Shown: positions 4,750 to 9,659 of the stretch, one piece after another
Numbering within the stretch: position 1 is the first letter of the stretch
Layout: every line of letters begins with the position of its first letter
NCBI GenBank assembly: GCA_023435985.1
Contig: JAEZKY010000118.1
Coordinates: 1 to 9,659 of the forward strand
Reading direction: 5' to 3'
Origin: Bacillota bacterium
Lineage (GTDB): Bacteria > Bacillota > Clostridia > Clostridiales > Clostridiaceae
DNA length: 9,659 nt
Position numbers and translations under genes: made by a program
The notes under the pieces: generated by a model
The model's database searches: none
Told to the model about the DNA's origin: nothing
The model's input: the letters and a program-made list of their open reading frames with translations, nothing else

Positions 4750-5775
4750 TTGAGGAGTAAATCTATTAAAGAATTAGCTTTTTGTGAATATTGTATGAGT
4801 GAAAATGATTATAAAGTACATAGTGTAAATAAAACATCAAGATTAAAAAACGAGAAGATAGATTATACAGCTAAAGAAGCTATTTGTAATATTTGTGGAA
4901 ATGAGGTTTTTATTTCCGAAATATGTGATTATAATTTAGAAAATTTATATGAACAATATAGAAAAATGCATAATATAATCAGTGTTAAGGAAATAAAGCA
5001 TATTTTAATTAAATATTGTATTAGTGAAGAAGCGTTAGCGTTACTGTTAAGATGGAAGAGTGGAACAGTAAATAGATATTTAGAAGGAGATATGCCTGTA
5101 AATCTTCATTCTGAAATTCTAAAAAAAATATGCGAAGATCCTAATTACTATTTAGTTCTACTGAAAAAGAGTAAAGAAAGGATAACTCCAATAGATTACA
5201 ATAAAAGCAGACAAGCTGTTAATGAAGTCTTTAATAATGGGAGTGTTGAAGAGAAAATTGATGCAGTAATAAAATATATTTTAATTCGATGTGAAGATTT
5301 TACTCCTACTACACTTCAAAACTTATTGTATTATGTACAAGCTTTTGGTTATGTTTTTACAAGTGATTTTATTTTTAAAGAAGATTGTGAAGCTAATATA
5401 ATAGGTCCGATTTACAAAAGTGTATTTGAAAGATATAAGAAATTTGGATATGATAATGTCAATAAAGATATATTGATTAATGAGAACTTAAGGCTAGAAG
5501 ATGTTGAAAGAAATATTGTGGAAGGCATAATAAAATTTTATGGCTGCTATAGTGGAAAAATATTAAAGAAAATGACTAATTATGAAGCACCATGGATATT
5601 AACTCGAGCAGCTTATGATAGTGAGCATGATATTGAAAACGACGAAAATAACAAAATAATAAATAAAGATTTAATTGTAGAGTATTTTAATGGAATTAAA
5701 GAAAAATACAATATGACAAATTTGTTAGATATACAAAAGTACAGTATAGATCTATTTAATAAAATATCTATGTAA
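4750..5775 (+). CDS. MqsA-type zinc finger/HTH antitoxin fused to a Panacea (DUF4065) domain
   Basis: The reading frame has 341 residues from TTG 4750. Residues 12-49 hold two zinc-ligand pairs, CEYC (Cys12, Cys15) and CNIC (Cys46, Cys49), as in MqsA/YgiT. About 77-122 is a helix-turn-helix with the WKSGTVNRYLEGDMP segment expected of Xre-like MqsA DNA-binding domains. About 165-320 is a Panacea/SocA-like DUF4065 domain (TLQNLLYYVQAFGYVFT 188-204, IIGPIYKSVFERYKKFG 217-233, NYEAPW 277-282). The Panacea domain is known from toxin-antitoxin studies as a promiscuous toxin-neutralising module. Here it probably captures the MqsR-like toxin while the HTH autoregulates the operon. The start is uncertain: GAGGAG at 4752-4757 lies inside the frame and points to ATT 4765 (7-nt spacing), giving (M)KELAFCEYC. 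TTG 4750 has only a weak TAGG upstream. There is no ATG or GTG before the zinc finger. Confidence 0.85.
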   Translation: MRSKSIKELAFCEYCMSENDYKVHSVNKTSRLKNEKIDYTAKEAICNICGNEVFISEICDYNLENLYEQYRKMHNIISVKEIKHILIKYCISEEALALLLRWKSGTVNRYLEGDMPVNLHSEILKKICEDPNYYLVLLKKSKERITPIDYNKSRQAVNEVFNNGSVEEKIDAVIKYILIRCEDFTPTTLQNLLYYVQAFGYVFTSDFIFKEDCEANIIGPIYKSVFERYKKFGYDNVNKDILINENLRLEDVERNIVEGIIKFYGCYSGKILKKMTNYEAPWILTRAAYDSEHDIENDENNKIINKDLIVEYFNGIKEKYNMTNLLDIQKYSIDLFNKISM

Positions 5776-5824
5776 AAATTAGACTAGTTAAATGTTATAA
5801 ATACTGAAAAGAAAGAGGGAACAT

Positions 5825-6454
5825 ATGAAGACAACAGTACTGCTTATTAGGCATGGAGAAACAGAATGGAACACTTTAGGTAAATTTCAAGGGTGTACAG
5901 ATATTGTTTTATCTGAAAATGGTATTAAACAAGCTAAATTATTAAATTATAGGATTAAGGGAGACTTTGATTGTATTTATGCAAGTCCATTGAGTAGAGC
6001 ATTAGAGACGGCGAACATATTAGCAAAAAATACTAATAAGGAAGTAATAATAGCACCTGAAATAAGAGAAATTAATTTTGGAGAATGGGAAGGACTTACA
6101 ATAAAGGAAATAAGGGAGAAATACCCAGAAGTTTTTAAGACTTGGAGAACTGATAAAAAGGAAAGTTATATTTGTGGAGGAGACTCTAGTGTCCGTAATG
6201 CATCCAATAGAGCTAAAAGTTGCATACTTGATATAGTGTCAAAACATAAAGGAGAAAAGATAGTAATTGTTGCTCATGGAGGAATTATTAAGGCAGGTCT
6301 TATAGGATTATTTGAGTGGGATATGACTATGTATCACAAAATTGCATTGGGAAACACATGTATTAATACAATTGTTTTTAATGAAGATTTAAATCCATCA
6401 TTATTGGGATTGAATGATACTAATCATTTAGATTATAATGCAAAAACAGTATAG
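5825..6454 (+). CDS. Histidine phosphatase family protein (PhoE/CobC/GpmB-like)
   Basis: This 209-residue cytosolic enzyme belongs to the phosphoglycerate-mutase-like superfamily. The RHGETEWN motif (9-16) gives Arg9 and the phospho-accepting His10. Arg58 lies in ASPLSRALETA (53-63), Glu82 in REINFGEWEG (81-90) and the second catalytic histidine, His151, in VAHGG (149-153). All catalytic residues are present. The lack of the longer insertions of true cofactor-dependent mutases suggests a phosphatase; the substrate cannot be read from sequence (alpha-ribazole phosphate, sugar phosphates and others are all possible). ATG 5825 follows GAGGG. It starts 49 nt after the antitoxin stop with no terminator and no good promoter between, so it may be read with the toxin-antitoxin genes. 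A strong terminator follows at 6470-6517. Confidence 0.9.
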   Translation: MKTTVLLIRHGETEWNTLGKFQGCTDIVLSENGIKQAKLLNYRIKGDFDCIYASPLSRALETANILAKNTNKEVIIAPEIREINFGEWEGLTIKEIREKYPEVFKTWRTDKKESYICGGDSSVRNASNRAKSCILDIVSKHKGEKIVIVAHGGIIKAGLIGLFEWDMTMYHKIALGNTCINTIVFNEDLNPSLLGLNDTNHLDYNAKTV

Positions 6455-6469
6455 TTTAATATTGTATAT

Positions 6470-6517
6470 GTCCTTATAAAAGTTTAAAGAATGCTAGACT
6501 TTTATAGGGATTATTTT
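6470..6517 (+). terminator. Terminator after the phosphatase gene
   Basis: CCTTATAAAAGT (6472-6483) pairs with ACTTTTATAGGG (6498-6509) through 12 pairs, one G-U, extended outward by T-A and G-U. TTATTTTA follows. It begins about 16 nt after the stop codon. Confidence 0.7.
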
Positions 6518-6569
6518 ATATGAAATTACTTCACAGTATATATGATTAATTTACATATTTGTGTATATA

Positions 6570-6598
6570 TAGACAATAAAATTAAATAAATGTATAAT
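6570..6598 (+). promoter_or_regulatory. Sigma-A promoter of the PAS/GGDEF gene
   Basis: TAGACA (6570-6575), an exactly 17-nt spacer and a perfect TATAAT (6593-6598). Transcription should begin near 6604-6606, giving a leader of about 100 nt. Confidence 0.7.
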
Positions 6599-6603
6599 TA
6601 ATG

Positions 6604-6672
6604 GCAAATAGTAAGATTTTTCAATAGCTATTTGCGATTATATTATGCTAATTTAAATATTATTTTTTAGCA
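6604..6672 (+). other. Structured 5' leader of the PAS/GGDEF mRNA
   Basis: The first transcribed bases form GCAAATAG (6604-6611) paired with CTATTTGC (6628-6635), a perfect 8-bp stem at the very 5' end. A second pairing, TGCTAA (6646-6651) with TTAGCA (6667-6672), lies just before the G-rich ribosome binding region. A 5'-terminal stem often stabilises mRNA. I see no GEMM (c-di-GMP) riboswitch core. Confidence 0.4.
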
Positions 6673-6682
6673 GATAAAAATT

Positions 6683-6702
6683 TTAGGGGAAAAGGGGTAA
6701 AT
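6683..6702 (+). promoter_or_regulatory. GGGG-rich ribosome binding region, predicted small-RNA target
   Basis: Two GGGG tracts (6686-6689 and 6694-6697) precede ATG 6707; the second is the likely Shine-Dalgarno. This differs from the GGAGG/GAGG types used by the other genes here. The first half, TTAGGGGAA, is complementary to loop 2 of the candidate RNA at 908-990, and the second half, AAGGGGTAAAT, to its loop 1. Confidence 0.55.
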
Positions 6703-6706
6703 TATT

Positions 6707-9659
6707 ATGCAGAATGAGGAGTTGCAAGTTAAAGAAAATATTAACATATCAACGGGAATTATAACATTTATTGATGATGACTTTTTAACAGTTCTTTCAG
6801 GTAATATGGGATTTTATAATATTATTGGATATAGTCAGGTTCAATTTAAAATATTGCAGCGAAATAGAATGATTAACTTAATGAATTTTGATGTAGGGGA
6901 AAATACTATAAACTTACTGAGAAGACAATTGAAAAATGGAACCAATGTTAAATTAGAATTTAAAATGGCTAAAAAGAGTGGTGAAATAGGGTGGTTTGTT
7001 TTAAGTGGATATTCCATAGAGAATAGAAATAATTATAATACCTTAGTATGCGAAATAGTTGATGTGACAGAAATTAAGCAATTAAATGATGCATATAATA
7101 TTAAATCATCAGATTTGAACATTTTAACAAAGAGTATACCAGGGGGAATAGCTACAATTTGTTACGATGACAAATTCACTATTTTATATGCAAATGATGA
7201 GTATTATAAAATAGGCGGATATACAAAAGAAGAAGTGGAAACTATTTTTTTAAATCAAGGAATAAACTTTATTCATCCTGAAGATAGAATAAAACTATCA
7301 CAAGCTATAGCAAATCAAGTATTAAATGGAAATGTAATAAATGTAGAATTTAGAATAGTAAAAAAGAATGGTGAAGTTGCATGGATTATGCTTAAAGCTA
7401 ATCGGATTCCAGATAAAGGAGAGGCAGCAATTTTTCAATGTGTTTTTATAGATATTACAGAAAAGCAATATTATTATGAGGAATTAAAACAAGTAAAAAG
7501 GGAAATGGAATTAATTACTGAGAATATAAGTAGTGGAGTAGTTACCATTATGTTCGATGAAGGCTTTAGTATTTTATCTGCAAATGACAATTTTTATTTT
7601 ATGACTGGATATACTAAAGAAGAGTATTATAGAAAATGTATAGACAAATTAATTTATCCTATACATCCACATGACAGGCCTAAATTTATAGAAGTAGTAC
7701 ATAAGCAAGTGGCAAGCAGAAAAAATCTAGATGCTGAATACAGATTTATAAAAAAAGATGGAAGTAATTGCTGGGTGATTTTTAAGGGGGAATATATTGG
7801 ACAAGTGAACAATACACCCGTATATCAGTGCATTCTTATAGAAAATACAACTGCTAAAATTATAAGTGAAGAAACTAAAAGGGTTAAAAAAGAACTTAAT
7901 AATGTAGCTAATACTATACCAGTTGGAATAGTAACTTTTGAAATTAGCAATAAAATAAGTACGGTATATGCTAACGAAAGTTATTTTTCCATGGCTGGGT
8001 ATACAAAAGAAGAAGGCAGCATTTTGATTGAAGATTATCTTGAAACAATCCTGCATCCAGAAGATAAAGAAAGAGTAATAAATAAATTACTTTTACAAAC
8101 AACAATTAAAAAAAGTATAAATATTGAAGCTAGAATAATAAAAAAGGATAGGAGTATTGCTTGGATACAGATAAGTGGAAATAGAATAGATATAAACGAT
8201 AAATGTATTTATCAATGTGCATTTGTAGATATTACAGAGCACAAGATGGCAATTATAACAACAGAAATTGAAAGGGAGCATTATAGGATTATATCAGAGC
8301 AATCAAATGATGTTATATACAAATATGATATTCAAAATGATAATATGATTTATTCATCCAAGTATAAAGAAATTTATGATAGAAATCCAGTTGTTCACGG
8401 TTTCCTTAAAAATATTTCGTCACGTAATACGATATATCCAAACGATATGGAGAATTTTAGAAAATTAATTGAAGAAATCAATTCTGGAAAGAAACATTAT
8501 TATAAAGAGATAAGAATTAAAGACAAATATGGAATGTACAATTGGTGTGCAGTTGAAGGTAGCAGTATTTTTGAGGATGGCCATGCAATTATGTCAGTAG
8601 GGAAAATATCCAATATACATGAACGAAAGAAAGAGAAAGAAGATTTGATTTGGAATTCACAACATGATGAATTAACGAAGCTTTTTAATAAAAATAAAAT
8701 TCAAGCTTTAATTCAAAACATAATAAGAAATTCAAACAATGATGAACGTCATGCAATGCTAGTTATTGATGCAGATAATTTCAAAAACATAAACGATTAT
8801 TTAGGATATGTTTTTGCAGATAACATTCTTGTGGAAGCGGCAGGTGCTATTACAAAATTAGTTGGTGATGCAGGGGTTGTAGGAAGATTTAGCGAAGATG
8901 AATTTATTATATTTTTAAAAAATGTAACTTCAAAAGATATGATAATTAAGGCAGCAGAATCTATTTGTAAATTATTTGAAAACATATATTGTGGTGAAGA
9001 GGATGAATGGAGTTTGTCAAGTAGTATTGGCATTGCGTTGTATCCAAAGGATGGAGGCAGTTACTATGAATTATTAAACAGTGCAGATAGAGCACTTCAT
9101 AGTGTAAAAAGTAATGGAAAGAATAGTTATAAATTTTATGATCCAGAGAACGACTTTGAATATCATATAAAGAAAAACAATAGTAGAAAAACTAAAGAAT
9201 TAAGTAAAAGTATAATAAGACAATCATTTAATACTGATTCATTGACAGCGAATATTTTTGAAATCTTATTTGAAACAAAGGATATAAAAAGTGCTATAAA
9301 TTTAAGTCTTTCACTTATAGGTAAAAAGCTAAATTTAAGTGGAGTTAGTATTTTTGATGCTTCAAATGAAAATGAATTATATGAATTTGAATTTGAATGG
9401 TTTGATAAGGGAAGTATTTTAGGCAAAAATGAGTTAGTGGATAAGACTGCTAGGCAGTTTAATAATTATGGAAATTTTTTTAGAGAAGATGGTCTCTTTA
9501 TTTGCAATGATATAGAAAATCCAGATGAGGATAATGAAATTATAGTAGAATATTTTAAAAATTCTAAAGTAAAAGCAATTATACAATATGCTTTTTATGA
9601 TAATGGTGCATATAAAGGCTTTGTAAGTTTTTATGATTGCAGAAGAAAGCGTGTGTGGA
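6707..9659 (+). CDS. Multi-PAS / degenerate GGDEF / GAF signalling protein (3' partial)
   Basis: This frame is open from ATG 6707 to the window edge: 984 codons, ending inside a domain. There is no signal peptide or membrane helix, so it is cytosolic. Domains: PAS1 about 13-123, PAS2 143-253, PAS3 273-385, PAS4 403-512, PAS5 525-645, GGDEF 648-812, GAF from about 843 onward. PAS2-4 share GYTKEE and a KK(N/D)G...(C/A)W strand, showing tandem duplication. The GGDEF domain keeps the metal ligands (Asp688 of DADNFKNIND, Asp731) and Asn696, but the signature is SEDEF (729-733), the GH is GY and the GD is AD. RxxD is absent from the inhibitory-site position. Diguanylate cyclase activity is thus doubtful; it may bind GTP as a regulatory domain. 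The lost C-terminus could hold another GGDEF, EAL, HD-GYP or other output. It has its own promoter and leader. Confidence 0.9.
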   Translation, partial: MQNEELQVKENINISTGIITFIDDDFLTVLSGNMGFYNIIGYSQVQFKILQRNRMINLMNFDVGENTINLLRRQLKNGTNVKLEFKMAKKSGEIGWFVLSGYSIENRNNYNTLVCEIVDVTEIKQLNDAYNIKSSDLNILTKSIPGGIATICYDDKFTILYANDEYYKIGGYTKEEVETIFLNQGINFIHPEDRIKLSQAIANQVLNGNVINVEFRIVKKNGEVAWIMLKANRIPDKGEAAIFQCVFIDITEKQYYYEELKQVKREMELITENISSGVVTIMFDEGFSILSANDNFYFMTGYTKEEYYRKCIDKLIYPIHPHDRPKFIEVVHKQVASRKNLDAEYRFIKKDGSNCWVIFKGEYIGQVNNTPVYQCILIENTTAKIISEETKRVKKELNNVANTIPVGIVTFEISNKISTVYANESYFSMAGYTKEEGSILIEDYLETILHPEDKERVINKLLLQTTIKKSINIEARIIKKDRSIAWIQISGNRIDINDKCIYQCAFVDITEHKMAIITTEIEREHYRIISEQSNDVIYKYDIQNDNMIYSSKYKEIYDRNPVVHGFLKNISSRNTIYPNDMENFRKLIEEINSGKKHYYKEIRIKDKYGMYNWCAVEGSSIFEDGHAIMSVGKISNIHERKKEKEDLIWNSQHDELTKLFNKNKIQALIQNIIRNSNNDERHAMLVIDADNFKNINDYLGYVFADNILVEAAGAITKLVGDAGVVGRFSEDEFIIFLKNVTSKDMIIKAAESICKLFENIYCGEEDEWSLSSSIGIALYPKDGGSYYELLNSADRALHSVKSNGKNSYKFYDPENDFEYHIKKNNSRKTKELSKSIIRQSFNTDSLTANIFEILFETKDIKSAINLSLSLIGKKLNLSGVSIFDASNENELYEFEFEWFDKGSILGKNELVDKTARQFNNYGNFFREDGLFICNDIENPDEDNEIIVEYFKNSKVKAIIQYAFYDNGAYKGFVSFYDCRRKRVW

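Noticed and set aside
6604..6706. c-di-GMP riboswitch in the leader of the PAS/GGDEF gene
   Set aside because: This was a natural guess for such a gene, but the conserved GEMM-I or GEMM-II core sequences are absent.
7727..9426. Minus-strand open frames (7727-8056, 8093-8281, 8797-9033, 9163-9426)
   Set aside because: They lie opposite the long PAS/GGDEF frame, have low-complexity translations rich in Phe, Ser, Asn and Tyr, and lack ribosome sites. They are shadows of the real gene.

Overview
The window is AT-rich DNA of about 28-30% GC. It carries the end of a spo0A gene, an alpha/beta-type small acid-soluble spore protein (SASP), strong AGGAGG/GAGGTGAT ribosome binding sites and A/T-ending codons. 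This points to an endospore-forming Clostridium sensu stricto, of the C. beijerinckii/butyricum kind. The species assignment is inference.

Layout: (1) 1-219 is the 3' end of spo0A, followed by its terminator. (2) 220-1195 is a gene-poor interval. It holds several stem-loops, a 15-codon ORF with an excellent ribosome binding site, and on the minus strand a compact unit with a consensus sigma-A promoter (997-1026), about 83 nt of RNA and an intrinsic terminator (908-945), read here as a small RNA gene. (3) 1196-2491 is uraA (uracil permease). A PyrR-type hairpin sits directly against its Shine-Dalgarno sequence, and terminators follow. (4) 2830-3027 is a SASP gene, followed by a structured trailer and a long hairpin. 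(5) 3401-4003 is a small secreted thioester-domain protein without a visible wall anchor. (6) 4337-5775 is a two-gene toxin-antitoxin module: an MqsR-like toxin and an antitoxin fusing an MqsA-type zinc finger and helix-turn-helix to a Panacea (DUF4065) domain. A histidine phosphatase (5825-6454) follows within 49 nt, possibly in the same transcript. (7) From 6707 to the window edge runs a very long cytosolic signalling protein: five PAS domains, a GGDEF domain with a degenerate SEDEF signature, then a GAF domain cut by the edge.

The most interesting signal links regions 2 and 7. The candidate small RNA folds into two hairpins with C-rich loops. Loop 1 is complementary over 11 nt to 6692-6702 and loop 2 over 9 nt to 6683-6691. 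Together they cover, without a gap and in the correct antiparallel order, 20 nt of the unusual GGGG-rich ribosome binding region of the PAS/GGDEF gene. The simplest hypothesis is a small RNA that represses translation of this signalling protein. A second minus-strand hairpin with a CCCC loop (474-500) may belong to a related RNA.

Other regulation visible in the sequence is probable PyrR control of uraA at translation initiation, a consensus promoter (6570-6598) and long leader before the PAS gene, and a probable non-ATG start (TTG or ATT) for the antitoxin. All functional calls rest on motif reading by eye; no database search or folding program was run.
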